64,000 nucleotides of DNA, taken from positions 3,514,341 to 3,578,340 of the forward strand of contig NZ_CP074126.1 in assembly GCF_018282095.1 (NCBI RefSeq), read 5' to 3'. Positions 18,036 to 28,136 of the stretch are shown piece after piece; within the stretch, counting starts at the first letter, position 1; each line of letters begins with the position of its first letter. Position numbers and translations under genes: made by a program. The notes beneath the pieces are model-generated. The model searched no databases. It was not told the DNA's origin and saw only the letters and a program-made list of their open reading frames with translations. This stretch comes from Pseudovibrio brasiliensis (GTDB lineage Bacteria; Pseudomonadota; Alphaproteobacteria; Rhizobiales; Stappiaceae).

Positions 18036-18790
18036 CTTCAACTGTTGCATGGAGTGATCTGGCGTTTTTCTACTTTATTGCGATCATCCCGCTGTCGCTG
18101 CTCTGGTTCATGGGCCTCAAGGACCTCTCCAGAGATCTGGCCATTTCCATTGTTCGCATGAGCGTCCAGTTGCTGGTCATCGGTTTTTACCTGCAAACCG
18201 TCTTTGATCTGGACAACCTCGCCCTCAACATCCTTTGGCTGGTCGCCATGGCACTGATTGCCGCCATCACCTCTGCAGGGCGAGCCGAGATGCCACGGCT
18301 CAAATCTGCTGTGCCACTCACCTCAGCCATCCTCATCGCTATGCTGCCGGTCCTGCTGATGTTCATCGTGGTGCTCAGCCGTCCGGTGCCATGGTACTCC
18401 GCGCAGATCACCATACCCATCGCGGGCATGCTGCTTGGTAATGCACTAGGCTCACTGGTCATCGCCCTGCGCCGCTTCAACTTAAGAACACCGGAAGATC
18501 GGGAGCATATAGAGCTGCTCACCACCATGGGCGCCACCAAGCTGGAAGCCCGCCGCACACTCGTCAAAGCTTCCCTACGCGCTGCCGCCTCCCCCGTCAT
18601 CGCCAGCATGGCAACACTGGGACTGGTCTCCCTGCCAGGTATGATGACAGGTCAGATCCTTGGCGGCTTCAATCCAATCGAGGCCGTCCAGTACCAGATC
18701 GCCATCATGCTCGGCATCTCCGCCTCCCAAACCCTCTCCATCATCCTCGCCCTCCGCTTCACCATCTACATGGAAGCGGAGTATGAGTGA
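18032..18790 (+). CDS. fetB: ABC transporter permease, FetB/UPF0014 family (iron export)
   Basis: A 252-residue membrane protein of the UPF0014 family. LAISIVRMSVQLLVIGFYL near residue 35, PIAGMLLGNALGSL near 130 and a long cytoplasmic coupling region with TMGATKLEARRTLVKASLRAA are the family pattern, followed by GLVSLPGMMTGQILGGFNP. The ATGA overlap with fetA means coupled translation. The gene is not followed by a clear terminator; a TetR gene converges on it. Confidence 0.9.
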   Translation: MTSTVAWSDLAFFYFIAIIPLSLLWFMGLKDLSRDLAISIVRMSVQLLVIGFYLQTVFDLDNLALNILWLVAMALIAAITSAGRAEMPRLKSAVPLTSAILIAMLPVLLMFIVVLSRPVPWYSAQITIPIAGMLLGNALGSLVIALRRFNLRTPEDREHIELLTTMGATKLEARRTLVKASLRAAASPVIASMATLGLVSLPGMMTGQILGGFNPIEAVQYQIAIMLGISASQTLSIILALRFTIYMEAEYE

Positions 18791-18817
18791 GGAGGAGGCT
18801 TAGGCGCTTCCCCTCAT

Positions 18818-19405
18818 TTAAGCCGAGGTACCTTGATAACTGACAATCAAACGGCGCGCCGCCTTTTGCGCGTGCTTGGCAGCTGAGAGATTACCTTGGA
18901 CCCGTGCCTTTGAAATAGCACCATCCTTCAAAACACTGAGTGCTTCAGTCAGCTCAAGACTATCCTCTCTGGACAATCCCAGCAGCTCAACGGACGCAGA
19001 AATCATCGCTTCAACGGCGGCCTTGTGATCTGCGCATCTTTGATAAATCGCGCTATTAGGATCGCCATACTCACCACTCACATTGATGAAGAAGCAACCA
19101 CGAAAAGCATGCAGCTCCTGCTCCCGATCATTGAACCAGTCATCAAGAGCCTCAAACAGCTCATCGATTTTGCCTACGCCAGTTTCAGAACGACCCAGTC
19201 GCTTCCCAAGCCAGTTCAAATAAGCTTCATTGCGATAATCGAGCACAGCCAACACCAGCTCATCCTTGCCGGCAAAATGGTTGTAGAGAGTCTTCTTGGC
19301 CACGCCAGATGCTGCAAGCACCTCGTTGATACCGACGGCATGGACGCCTTTTTCATAAAACAGTGCAAAGGCACTGAGCACCAGCTCCTGACGCTTAGCG
19401 GACAT
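18818..19405 (-). CDS. TetR family transcriptional regulator
   Basis: About 195 residues starting at MSAKRQELVLSAF. The N-terminal helix-turn-helix (INEVLAASGVAKKTLYNHFAGKDELVLAVL) is canonical TetR/AcrR, and the rest is the variable ligand-binding domain with several Trp, Phe and one Cys (RGCFFINVSGEYGDP), a pattern shared with regulators of electrophile or aldehyde stress. The frame extends to 19498, but that longer start would lie inside the operator. It is divergent from an HPP-family gene with a 108-base gap that holds a large palindrome, so it probably represses both. Confidence 0.9.
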   Translation of the reverse strand: MSAKRQELVLSAFALFYEKGVHAVGINEVLAASGVAKKTLYNHFAGKDELVLAVLDYRNEAYLNWLGKRLGRSETGVGKIDELFEALDDWFNDREQELHAFRGCFFINVSGEYGDPNSAIYQRCADHKAAVEAMISASVELLGLSREDSLELTEALSVLKDGAISKARVQGNLSAAKHAQKAARRLIVSYQGTSA

Positions 19406-19444
19406 ACCGATTACTCCCAACGCGAATTTGATTGACAGAAGTAT

Positions 19445-19480
19445 ACCGACTTGTCTACTTACACAAGTAGACAGATCGGT
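19445..19480. promoter_or_regulatory. Compound palindromic operator between tetR-like and HPP genes
   Basis: Left half ACCGA-CT-TGTCTACTT (19445-19460) and right half AAGTAGACA-GA-TCGGT (19465-19480) are inverted copies differing only at the two central bases, with ACAC between. Each half is also close to a GTAGAC-N4-CGGT box like those of NemR-type TetR regulators, so two dimers may bind side by side. Confidence 0.75.
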
Positions 19481-19513
19481 CTCCCTATTAAAACCCAAAC
19501 TTCGGAAAGTCTA

Positions 19514-20026
19514 ATGGCTCAGTTCGAGAACATCTTCAGGTCTTCTGGCAACCCGTTACCTGCGAGACCTCCCTTCAATCACATTCTCATGGGCGGGATC
19601 GGCGGTGTTGTTGCCATAGCTGTTCTGGCGCTGATGGACGCCAACATTGAAGCAGCCTTGCTACTTGGCTCTTTCGGCGCATCCTGCGTTCTTATCTTTG
19701 GTTTTCCAGAAGCCCCATTCTCTCAACCCAGAAACATCGTGGCAGGCCACGTTCTGAGTTCTTTTGTAGGGCTGGTGTTTCTAACCATGTTTGGTCCGGA
19801 ATGGTGGTCCCTTGCCTTGGCAGCAGGTCTGGCAATTGCTTTAATGATGGCAACACGCACAGTTCATCCTCCAGCTGGCTCTAACCCGGTCATCATCTTT
19901 CTGGCACAGCCAGCCTGGGACTTCCTGCTGTTCCCAACATTAACCGGTGCTGTCGTGCTGGTGATTGTGGCGTGGGTTTTCCTGAAGCTGAGCAAGAGAT
20001 CAGCCTACCCTGCCTACTGGTGGTAG
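19514..20026 (+). CDS. HPP family integral membrane protein
   Basis: A 170-residue protein with four to five membrane helices. The family-naming motif is present as TRTVHPPAGSNPVI near residue 118, and LLLGSFGASCVLIFGFPEAPFSQPRN earlier matches the conserved first half. HPP proteins have been linked to nitrite transport in chloroplasts and cyanobacteria; in this setting the substrate is unknown. The ATG at 19514, with GGAAAG just upstream, is preferred over the longer frame, which would begin inside the operator. Divergent from the TetR gene and probably its target. Confidence 0.88.
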   Translation: MAQFENIFRSSGNPLPARPPFNHILMGGIGGVVAIAVLALMDANIEAALLLGSFGASCVLIFGFPEAPFSQPRNIVAGHVLSSFVGLVFLTMFGPEWWSLALAAGLAIALMMATRTVHPPAGSNPVIIFLAQPAWDFLLFPTLTGAVVLVIVAWVFLKLSKRSAYPAYWW

Positions 20027-20068
20027 GCAGAGATGCATGAGGTAATGCAACTCTTGTGAGGACTGAGC

Positions 20069-21742
20069 TTAAACCAGCTCTTCCTGGCCCATCAGGCGCT
20101 TGGCGGCGGCGCGGGCTTCTTCGGTGATGGTGGAACCGGCCAGCATGCGGGCGATTTCCTCGTGGCGATCTTCCTGCGCGATCTCGGTCACGCGGGTTGC
20201 CACACGGTCTTTCTCCACCTCATCCTTGCGGATCAGGAAGTGACCGTTTGCACGTGCAGCCACTTGCGGCGCGTGAGTGACTGTCAGCACCTGCACGCTA
20301 TTGGCAAGACGTGCCAGACGCACACCAATCGCCTCAGCAACAGCACCGCCAACACCTGTGTCGATCTCATCAAACACCAGCGTCGGAGAAGAGCCCTTAT
20401 CCGCCAGCGACACCTTCAGCGCCAACAGGAAGCGGGAAAGCTCACCACCAGACGCCACCTTGAACATCGGCCCCGGACGCGTGCCTGGGTTAGTCTGTGC
20501 CCAGAACTCGACTGTATCGATACCGGAAGAGCCACGCTGCTCTTCATCGCTCTCAATGTCTATGATAAACCGCGCCCGTTCCAGCTTCAGAGCCGGAAGC
20601 TCCGCATGGACCGCATCTTCAAGCGCTTTGGCCGTCTTCTGACGCTTCTTTGAAAGCGCAGCGGCCAGTTTGTCATAGGTCTGCTTGGCAGCTTCGACAG
20701 CGCTCTCAAGCGCCTGCAATTTCTCTTCACCTGCATCCAGATCAGAAAGGTCCCCTTCCATCTGTTCACGCAGTTTGCCCAGCTCATCCGGCTGAACGGA
20801 ATACTTCCGGGCCGCGGCCCGCAACGCGAACAGACGCTCTTCGGTCTGCTCCAGCTCCTGCGGGTCAAAATCCGTGTCACGCAGCGCCTGCTCAAGACCG
20901 CCACGCGCTTCTTCCAGTTGATCGAGAGAACCACCAATGGCTTCAACCACACTGGTCAGATAGTTCGGTGCCAGATCCACTTTGCGTTCAAGACGGCGCA
21001 GCAGGCTGGAAAGCTCTGGGATTGGAGAGGCAGGGCCATCCAGCGCCTCATACCCTTCCCGCAGATCACCAGCGATCTTCTCCACCTGCATCATGTCTTG
21101 ACGACGCAGAGCGAGCTCGTTCTCTTCCCCTTCTTTTGGGTCAAGCGTGCTCAGCTCATCCGCACTGGAGCGCAAGTAATCTGCCTCGCGGCGCGCTTCC
21201 TCAATGCGGGCAACATGATCTTTCAGGGTCTTCTCAGCTTTGCGAACCGCCTTCGCACTCTCAGAAACCTTTGCGGCATCCCCTTCCAGTCCACCAAAGC
21301 TGTCCAGCAGCTGGCGATGGCTTTCAGGATCAATCAGCGCGCGGTCATCATGCTGACCATGAACCTCAACCAGCAGCGCCCCAATCTGCCGCAACAGGCC
21401 GGCGCTCACAGGCGAGTCATTCACAAACGCACGGGTTCGACCATCCGACGCCTGCACGCGGCGTAGGATAATATCGGCGTCATGTTCCAGATCATTTTCC
21501 TGAAGAAGTGCGCGCAAAGGATGCACCATTGGAACGTCAAAAACCGCAGTCACCTGACCGCGGTCTTCACCATGCCGAACCAGTCCGGCATCTCCTCGCC
21601 CACCAAGGGCGAGGCTCAAACTGTCAAGAAGAATAGACTTACCTGCACCGGTCTCACCCGTCAGAACACTCATTCCATCGCTGAAATGCAGGTCCAGCTT
21701 GTCAATGAGAACGATATCCCGAATAGAAAGCGATGCCAGCAT
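20069..21742 (-). CDS. recN: DNA repair protein RecN
   Basis: A 557-residue SMC-like ATPase of double-strand break repair. Walker A TGETGAGKSILLD is near residue 30; QVHGQHDDRALIDPE is the conserved RecN block near 130. A long coiled-coil region covers about 160-380, and the C-terminal half has ASGGELSRFLLALK (signature) and PTLVFDEIDTGVGG (Walker B). It is 34 bases downstream of bamD, consistent with one transcript. Confidence 0.97.
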   Translation of the reverse strand: MLASLSIRDIVLIDKLDLHFSDGMSVLTGETGAGKSILLDSLSLALGGRGDAGLVRHGEDRGQVTAVFDVPMVHPLRALLQENDLEHDADIILRRVQASDGRTRAFVNDSPVSAGLLRQIGALLVEVHGQHDDRALIDPESHRQLLDSFGGLEGDAAKVSESAKAVRKAEKTLKDHVARIEEARREADYLRSSADELSTLDPKEGEENELALRRQDMMQVEKIAGDLREGYEALDGPASPIPELSSLLRRLERKVDLAPNYLTSVVEAIGGSLDQLEEARGGLEQALRDTDFDPQELEQTEERLFALRAAARKYSVQPDELGKLREQMEGDLSDLDAGEEKLQALESAVEAAKQTYDKLAAALSKKRQKTAKALEDAVHAELPALKLERARFIIDIESDEEQRGSSGIDTVEFWAQTNPGTRPGPMFKVASGGELSRFLLALKVSLADKGSSPTLVFDEIDTGVGGAVAEAIGVRLARLANSVQVLTVTHAPQVAARANGHFLIRKDEVEKDRVATRVTEIAQEDRHEEIARMLAGSTITEEARAAAKRLMGQEELV

Positions 21743-21776
21743 GGTAGTCTACGTCACCCCGATTCCTTTAAAAGGC

Positions 21777-22643
21777 TTAGAGGATCTTCATATTCCCAAA
21801 TGCGCGGCTAAGCCAGCTACCTTTGTTCTCACGAGGCTCAAGACCACCCTTTTTCAAGAGAGAAAAGGCATCTTGGTACCATTGGCTCTGCGGGAAGTTG
21901 TGTCCAAGCACCGCTGCAGCCGTCTGCGCTTCGTTGGTCACACCCAGAGCGTAGTAGCTTTCTGTCAGGCGATACAGCGCTTCTTCAACGTGACGAGTAG
22001 TCTGGTAGTTGGTCACAACAACCTTGAAGCGGTTGATGGACGCCAGGTAGTTACGGCGCGCCAGATAGTAACGGCCAACTTCCATTTCCTTACCAGCCAG
22101 CTGGTCTTCTGTTGCGCGGATACGCTGACGTGCCTGCTTGGTGTATTCAGAGTCTGGGTAACGCTGTACAACTTCACGCATGGCGTCCAGCGCCTTGGCT
22201 GTTACAGCCTGATCGCGGCCCACGTCAGGGATCTGACGGAAGTAGGACTCACCTATGATGAAGAGTGCATATGCTGAATCCTTGTTACCAGGATAAAGCG
22301 TGGTAAAGCGTTCCGCAGCAGCAACCGCCTCAGGATACTTACCCATCTTGAAGTTCAGGTAAGCAATGTTGATGAGCGATTTACGCGCGAATTCGGAGTA
22401 AGGATAAACGCGATCAAGTTCATAGAACTTCTTCGCAGCACCACTGATATCGCCGGAAGCACGCAGAGCAAGAGCTTCGTTGAACATCACTTCCGCAGGC
22501 GTATCATCCAGCGCAAGGTCGTCAACATCATCCTTGGTGGCACAGCCCGCAACAACGAGCGCCAACGCCAAAGAGGCATATCTAATCACTCTTTTGAGGC
22601 GATCGGCCCCCAAAGCATTCCCGGCAGCATCTGAACGCAGCAA
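21777..22643 (-). CDS. bamD: Outer membrane protein assembly factor BamD (ComL)
   Basis: A 288-residue lipoprotein: signal sequence with lipobox LVVAGCAT, then five TPR-like repeats (PAEVMFNEALALRASGDISGAAKKF... and so on to about residue 250). PYSEFARKSLINIAYLNFKMGKYPEAVAAAERFTTLYPG is characteristic of BamD. It is part of the BAM complex that folds beta-barrel proteins into the outer membrane. The N-terminus before the signal is rather long, so a later start, for example near VIRYASLALAL, is possible. Confidence 0.95.
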   Translation of the reverse strand: MLRSDAAGNALGADRLKRVIRYASLALALVVAGCATKDDVDDLALDDTPAEVMFNEALALRASGDISGAAKKFYELDRVYPYSEFARKSLINIAYLNFKMGKYPEAVAAAERFTTLYPGNKDSAYALFIIGESYFRQIPDVGRDQAVTAKALDAMREVVQRYPDSEYTKQARQRIRATEDQLAGKEMEVGRYYLARRNYLASINRFKVVVTNYQTTRHVEEALYRLTESYYALGVTNEAQTAAAVLGHNFPQSQWYQDAFSLLKKGGLEPRENKGSWLSRAFGNMKIL

Positions 22644-22767
22644 TGTCTCCGACTCCTATCGTGTTGGGATTCGGGTAAAATCCCTCCCAAGTTCACGCTT
22701 CTATCTCAATGTTTGGATAACGTCACGTAGTACCACAGCATTTGCCTCGAATTTATGTCGGAATAGA

Positions 22768-22797
22768 GGCAAAAACCGTTGAATAACTATTTTTGCC
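22768..22797 (-). terminator. Possible weak terminator directly after lpxC
   Basis: GGCAAAAA at 22768-22775 and TTTTTGCC at 22790-22797 pair perfectly but are AU-rich, with a 14-base loop. The structure starts at the base next to the lpxC stop. It may attenuate readthrough into bamD. Confidence 0.4.
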
Positions 22798-23760
22798 TTA
22801 GGAGACCTCAGGACCAAATGCAGCAGCCTGCAGCCCACCAATGAGCTCTGCATGGCCTTTTTCGCGTGCATAACGCTCTTCCAGAGCCACATCCGCCTCA
22901 ACAATTTCAAAGGCATCAGGGTTCTTGAACAGCTCCACGAGGATGCAGTGATTCATGCGGTGGCCGCCTTTATAAGAACGGTACTCACCCAGAATAGGCA
23001 GGCCAGCCAGAGCCAGATCACCAATTGCATCAAGGCTTTTGTGACGTACAAATTCGTCAGTCCAGCGAGTGCCTTCAGGGTTCAGAACGCGATCACCGTC
23101 AAGCGCGACGGAGTTCTCAAGAGAAGACCCCATAGCGAAGCCAAGCTTCCAGAGTTTCTCGACGTCCTGCACGCTACCAAAGGTACGGGCGCGGGAGATC
23201 TCATCACGGAAGAACTCAGGTGACAGGTCAAACTTGAGCTGCTGACGACCAATCTTTGCGTGATCGAAATCGATGGTGATGTCAAAGCGTGTGCCATCAA
23301 ACGGGTTGAGTTCACACCACTGATCACCGGAAACGTAACGGACTTTTTCTTTAACGCGGATGTAACGACGCTTTGCGCTCAGCGTTTTCAGGCCAACGCG
23401 GTCAATAGCTTCAACGAATGCTTCGGAGCTACCATCCATGATTGGCATCTCAGGTCCGTCAATGTAAGCGGTCACATTATCAATGCCCATACCGCGCAGA
23501 GCAGCCATCAGGTGCTCAACAGTAGAGATGCCGCTGTCATGAGGATCACCGAGTACGGTGCACAAAGAGGTTGCAGTTACTTCTTTCCAGCTTGCTTCCG
23601 TCTCAACATACCCATCTTTGGTGCTGCGATGAAAAACAATACCGGAGTTTGCGTCTGCAGGGTGAAGGGTAATGGAAGCTGGACCGCCAGAGTGAACCCC
23701 AATTCCGTTCAAGGTTACACTGTCTGCAAGCGTTGTCTGTTTTTCGACACGCATTCCCAT
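22798..23760 (-). CDS. lpxC: UDP-3-O-acyl-N-acetylglucosamine deacetylase
   Basis: A 320-residue zinc deacetylase that commits UDP-3-O-acyl-GlcNAc to lipid A synthesis in the cytoplasm. GIGVHSGGPASITLHPA opens the fold, STVEHLMAALRGMGIDN carries the first zinc-binding His, and HKSLDAIGDLALAGLPI carries the second His and the Asp ligand. The start at 23760 (MGMRVEKQT) is used because the family begins there; the frame extends 16 codons further without a binding site. It sits after the ftsZ terminator, so it likely has its own promoter. Confidence 0.96.
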   Translation of the reverse strand: MGMRVEKQTTLADSVTLNGIGVHSGGPASITLHPADANSGIVFHRSTKDGYVETEASWKEVTATSLCTVLGDPHDSGISTVEHLMAALRGMGIDNVTAYIDGPEMPIMDGSSEAFVEAIDRVGLKTLSAKRRYIRVKEKVRYVSGDQWCELNPFDGTRFDITIDFDHAKIGRQQLKFDLSPEFFRDEISRARTFGSVQDVEKLWKLGFAMGSSLENSVALDGDRVLNPEGTRWTDEFVRHKSLDAIGDLALAGLPILGEYRSYKGGHRMNHCILVELFKNPDAFEIVEADVALEERYAREKGHAELIGGLQAAAFGPEVS

Positions 23761-23950
23761 AATGTTCCAGCCTTTATCATTCCGCTCTAGGTACATACGA
23801 GACCTCATGAGCCACTACTTTCGAATACCCCCACCGGGTTGGCTGGAACATAGCCCCTGGGGCTTACCAAATAAAATAAAGCTTTATTACGGTTTGTAAC
23901 GTCCTGAAAATTTTAGGTACATTTACCGACAATTTCGCTTAAAAACGCAA

Positions 23951-23982
23951 AGCAGCAATCCGGAAATCTCCGAATTGCTGCT
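23951..23982 (-). terminator. Terminator at the end of the dcw operon
   Basis: AGCAGCAATCCGG (23951-23963) and CCGAATTGCTGCT (23970-23982) form a 13-base stem with one mismatch and a 6-base loop; on the minus strand CTTTGCGTTTTT follows. It lies 25 bases after the ftsZ stop. Confidence 0.85.
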
Positions 23983-24007
23983 CGAGAGGCGCGAGTTCTG
24001 TTGATAA

Positions 24008-25771
24008 TCAGGTGGCTTGGCGGCGCAGGAACGCCGGGATTTCCAACTGATCATCTTCCATCATCTGAGAGCGTGCTGCCGCAGGGCGTCCACCAGCGTC
24101 CAGATTCCCGGTTGCACCGTGATTCTGTGGCTCGGCTGGACGTGGCGCTGCTGGCTGGCGTGGTGCCTCAGCGAACGCGTCTGTCTGCACTGGCTCATGG
24201 TGTTCCACGTGCTCATCTTCACGGCGACCAAGACCACCAGTCAGACGGCGCAGGAGACCCATTGGGCGGCGCTCTTCTTCCATGTGATGCTCTTCATACT
24301 CTTCAGTGTGCTGAGCCATAGTCGCTGGCGCAGGCTGAGGAGTTGCAGTTGCCGGCTGTGGAGCTGGCGCTGCAGCAGGAGCATCTGTGCGCGCACGAAT
24401 TTCGCGCTGCGCGATTGGAGGGAAATCTTCCACACGTGGCATACGCGACTGTGGCTCAGCTTTCTGAGCAACAGGTGGAATAAAGGGTTCTGGAATGGTT
24501 GTTGGTTCTTCAACCACCTGAGTTGGCTCATCAAGAGCATCATATTCCTGAACTGGCTCGTAGCGACGGGCCTGATAAGGAGCAATCTCAACTTCAGGGT
24601 CTGTTACAGCTGCAACAGGCTCAACTTCCATATGTGCGTCAACTGCGGCTGAGCCCATCGCGCGCATCGCACGAACTGGAGTCGGTGCAGGAGCTACTTC
24701 TACCGGCGCAGCTACCGCTGGACTGGGCGTAGACGTAGTAGCGCTCTGGAGTCGCTCTGTGAGTTCAGCCATACGAACCTCTGCAGGAGAGATATCTTCG
24801 CGCAGTTCCTTGTCAATGCCAGTGGCAACAACAGAAACGCGGATAATACCGTCCAGAGACTCGTCGAAGGTTGCACCAAGAATGATGTTTGCTTCTGGGT
24901 CCACTTCCTCGCGGATACGGGTCGCAGCTTCGTCAACTTCAAACAAGGTCAGGTCGTTACCACCGGTAATGGAGATAAGCAGACCACGAGCACCCTTCAT
25001 GGAAGTCTCGTCGAGCAGCGGGTTCGCAATCGCAGCTTCAGCCGCCTGAATTGCGCGCTTCTCGCCGGAAGCTTCACCGGTACCCATCATCGCTTTACCC
25101 ATGCCACGCATAATGGAGCGTACATCAGCAAAATCGAGGTTGATGAGACCTTCTTTGACCATCAGGTCAGTGACGTTCGCAACACCGGAATACAGCACCT
25201 GGTCAGCCATGGAGAAGGCATCAGCAAAGGTGGTCTGCGCATTCGCAATGCGGAACAGGTTCTGGTTTGGAATGACAATAAGAGTGTCAACATTACGCTG
25301 AAGCTCTTCAATGCCAGCTTCAGCAACGCGCATACGACGGGACCCTTCAAACTGGAAGGGTTTGGTAACCACACCGACGGTCAGTATACCCTGCTCACGC
25401 GCAGCACGAGCAACAACTGGCGCAGCACCGGTACCGGTGCCACCGCCCATACCCGCGGTGATGAACACCATGTGCGAGCCGGACAGATGATCGTTGATCT
25501 CGTCAATAACTTCTTCAGCAGCAGCTGCACCGACTTCAGGCTGGGAACCAGCGCCCAGACCTTCGGTTACAGCAACGCCCATCTGGATAACACGCTCTGC
25601 CTGGCAAAGGGCAAGAGCCTGCGCATCTGTGTTAGCAACAACGAAGTCGCAGCCTTGCAGACCGCTGGTGACCATGTTGTTTACGGCGTTTCCGCCACCG
25701 CCGCCAACACCGAATACGGTGATCCTGGGCTTCAATTCCTGAATATCAGGCATTTTCAGGTTGATTGTCAT
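24008..25771 (-). CDS. ftsZ: Cell division protein FtsZ
   Basis: A 587-residue tubulin-like GTPase that forms the Z ring. The GTP-binding [11 protein letters not shown] motif is at residues 109-119, NTDAQAL near 47, and the T7-loop region [11 protein letters not shown] is present. The globular domain ends near 320. A long, Pro/Ala/Glu-rich linker of about 240 residues follows, ending in the conserved tail [13 protein letters not shown] that binds FtsA and other partners. Such long linkers are common in alphaproteobacterial FtsZ. It is last in the dcw operon, 110 bases after ftsA. Confidence 0.98.
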   Translation of the reverse strand: MTINLKMPDIQELKPRITVFGVGGGGGNAVNNMVTSGLQGCDFVVANTDAQALALCQAERVIQMGVAVTEGLGAGSQPEVGAAAAEEVIDEINDHLSGSHMVFITAGMGGGTGTGAAPVVARAAREQGILTVGVVTKPFQFEGSRRMRVAEAGIEELQRNVDTLIVIPNQNLFRIANAQTTFADAFSMADQVLYSGVANVTDLMVKEGLINLDFADVRSIMRGMGKAMMGTGEASGEKRAIQAAEAAIANPLLDETSMKGARGLLISITGGNDLTLFEVDEAATRIREEVDPEANIILGATFDESLDGIIRVSVVATGIDKELREDISPAEVRMAELTERLQSATTSTPSPAVAAPVEVAPAPTPVRAMRAMGSAAVDAHMEVEPVAAVTDPEVEIAPYQARRYEPVQEYDALDEPTQVVEEPTTIPEPFIPPVAQKAEPQSRMPRVEDFPPIAQREIRARTDAPAAAPAPQPATATPQPAPATMAQHTEEYEEHHMEEERRPMGLLRRLTGGLGRREDEHVEHHEPVQTDAFAEAPRQPAAPRPAEPQNHGATGNLDAGGRPAAARSQMMEDDQLEIPAFLRRQAT

Positions 25772-25881
25772 ATTAACCTCGCGACCCTAATAACATGCCC
25801 GAACCGGGCATGTCGTTCTTCCTCTCGTGCGTCCGCCGCATCTGGCGAAACTCGTGATAGTGGGGGTTATGCGCTTCCCCA

Positions 25882-27204
25882 CTAGAAACTTTCTCTAATC
25901 CACTGCCCAACCCGAGCCAGATAGCTCCCGCGGCCCGTAAGACCCCGGCGTTGGTGACGTGGTTCGAATTGCTCGATCTGCGCAACCTGCGGATAAATCA
26001 GCAGGCCCACAGCTGCCGAGAACGCCGGACCCTTGGCTTCCTCTGGCAAACCGGAGATACCCAGCGGACGACCCAGACGCACACTGCGTCCAAGAATGCG
26101 TCGTGCGGTTTCAGAAAGACCAGTCAGCTGACTGCCCCCACCTGTCAGCACAACACGCTTGCCCACTCGGCCTGCGAAACCGGAAGCGACAATCCGGTCA
26201 CGCACCATCTCCAATATTTCTTCAACGCGCGGGCGAATAACCCGCGTCAGCATCGCTCGTGGAATCTGCGTTGGCAGATCACCATCCGTATCCACGGGCG
26301 GCACCTGAATAAAATCACGGTCGTCCACCACACTTGGCAGGGCCGAACCATGCAAAACCTTCAAACGCTCTGCAGCTTCCATCCGTGTGGAGAGCGCGCG
26401 CGCCACGTCCATGGTGACGTGATTACCGCCAACAGCCAGCGCATCCAGATGCACCATCTGACCGTCAACGAAGATAGAAAGCGTGGTGGTCCCACCACCC
26501 ATATCAATGCAGGCAACACCCAGCTCAGTCTCATCTTCCACCAGCGTGGAAAGGCCCGCCGCATAAGGCGTTGCAACCAGCGACTCCACCTGCAGGTGAC
26601 CGCGCTCAATGCAAAGCTCCAGATTACGCACGGGTGGCACCTCAGCCGAAACCACCTGCATATCCACGCCCAGCTTACGGCCCATCATGCCGCGCGGGTC
26701 GCGAATACCGCGGTTACCATCCAGCCCGTAGGAGATCGGCAGCGCATGCATCACCGCCCGTCCCTCGGTTGCTGTATGGGTAGAACCGGCAGCCAGCACA
26801 CGCTGAATATCGGCTTCTGTGACACCTTCAGTTCCAAGCGGCACAGTGGCGGAGAAGATCTCACTCTGCAGACGACCACAGCTCACAGTCACCAGCAAGG
26901 TTTCAACCATCACACCGGCCATACGCTCAGCCTGATCCACCGCACGGCGGATCGCTTGCTCGGCCTGATCCATGTCCACCACAACGCCGGACTTCATGCC
27001 CGCAGACGCCTGATAGCCGTAACCCAGCACTTCAACACCGTGGGTACGGCCCGGCATCAGGTCTTCCTCATCACCAGGCACCAGTTTCGCGATAATGCAA
27101 CACACTTTCGTGGAGCCGACGTCCAGCACAGAAACCACAACAGATCTGCGGCTTGGCAGAGGCCGCATGCGCGGTAGGAAGATCACGTTCTTATTCGAGC
27201 TCAT
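25882..27204 (-). CDS. ftsA: Cell division protein FtsA
   Basis: A 440-residue actin-like ATPase that tethers FtsZ to the membrane. Phosphate-binding loops VSVLDVGSTKVCCII (near 25-40) and ACIDMGGGTTTLSIF (near 230), the 1C domain with GRAVMHALPISYGLDG, and the adenosine motif VVLTGGGSQLTGL are visible. The C-terminus YLARVGQWIRESF is an amphipathic membrane-targeting helix. The start overlaps the ftsQ stop by four bases. Confidence 0.97.
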   Translation of the reverse strand: MSSNKNVIFLPRMRPLPSRRSVVVSVLDVGSTKVCCIIAKLVPGDEEDLMPGRTHGVEVLGYGYQASAGMKSGVVVDMDQAEQAIRRAVDQAERMAGVMVETLLVTVSCGRLQSEIFSATVPLGTEGVTEADIQRVLAAGSTHTATEGRAVMHALPISYGLDGNRGIRDPRGMMGRKLGVDMQVVSAEVPPVRNLELCIERGHLQVESLVATPYAAGLSTLVEDETELGVACIDMGGGTTTLSIFVDGQMVHLDALAVGGNHVTMDVARALSTRMEAAERLKVLHGSALPSVVDDRDFIQVPPVDTDGDLPTQIPRAMLTRVIRPRVEEILEMVRDRIVASGFAGRVGKRVVLTGGGSQLTGLSETARRILGRSVRLGRPLGISGLPEEAKGPAFSAAVGLLIYPQVAQIEQFEPRHQRRGLTGRGSYLARVGQWIRESF

Positions 27205-28136
27205 GTGTCCCTCCCAGTGCTGGAGGGAGTGCCTCGTTGTTCAATGGTGGTCTGACGACGAATAGCGGCATCATCGGAAAGACGCACCACCACACGATCC
27301 TGCAAACGCAGATCCACCGCGACAATGTCGCGGGAGAGCAAACCACCTTGATCATCGAGCTTCTTCAGCTCAGCCAATGCATCATCAACATCAAATTCAG
27401 GCAGACGCACTGTAATTCCGTTTTCCATGGCCAGATCCCAGCGGCGTTCGGAGCGCAGCTTCGCAGCGCGCACACGAGCACGAATGCCCGGGAACTTATC
27501 CAGCTCGCTCATGATCTCACCTGCACGCAACTGCGCACCATGATTGACCACGCGAAGCAAATTCGCATAACGGCCATCCACCTCATCGGTGATGACCTCG
27601 CCCTTCTTGGTGATGACGGAGGTAATGCTGCCCCGCTGCCAGAGCGCATAAGGCTCCTGCTCTTTGATCATCACACGCAGCGTTCCCGGATAGAACTTCT
27701 GGATCGACGCATTGCGGATCCAGGCAATACCTTCCAGGCGCTCTTTCGCTTCGCTGGCGTTAAACAGCATCAGAGAAGGACGTTCATGAAGTTCCAGCGC
27801 TTCCAGCACCTGAAATTCGGTGACGCGCTGCAAACCTTCCATTTTGATCTCGTTAACGGCAAAACCGGCGGCGGATGTAACTGATTCGCTCACTTCACGG
27901 GCGTGTCCGCCAAGGGTAATTCCGTATCCGGCAGACAAAGCAAGGAAGCCAATGGCGCTCGCAGTTGGAGCCCACGATGGGATAAGTGCAAAAAATCCAG
28001 TGACCCCCCAAGCGGGTCTCTGGTGCAAACGCGATACGCCACGACTTCTGAAGCGATAGCTCCAGACGCCTGTGCGTTCCCGCAATGCATCAAATTTTGC
28101 CTTTATCTTCCGCAACTTGCGTCCTCCACGATCCAA
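27201..28136 (-). CDS. ftsQ: Cell division protein FtsQ
   Basis: A 311-residue bitopic membrane protein: a basic cytoplasmic tail of about 55 residues, one membrane helix, then the POTRA domain ([21 protein letters not shown] and onwards) and beta domain in the periplasm. [28 protein letters not shown] is typical. It links early and late divisome proteins. Its 5' end overlaps the 3' end of ddl by 34 bases, more than the usual four-base coupling, and its stop overlaps ftsA. Confidence 0.93.
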   Translation of the reverse strand: MDRGGRKLRKIKAKFDALRERTGVWSYRFRSRGVSRLHQRPAWGVTGFFALIPSWAPTASAIGFLALSAGYGITLGGHAREVSESVTSAAGFAVNEIKMEGLQRVTEFQVLEALELHERPSLMLFNASEAKERLEGIAWIRNASIQKFYPGTLRVMIKEQEPYALWQRGSITSVITKKGEVITDEVDGRYANLLRVVNHGAQLRAGEIMSELDKFPGIRARVRAAKLRSERRWDLAMENGITVRLPEFDVDDALAELKKLDDQGGLLSRDIVAVDLRLQDRVVVRLSDDAAIRRQTTIEQRGTPSSTGRDT

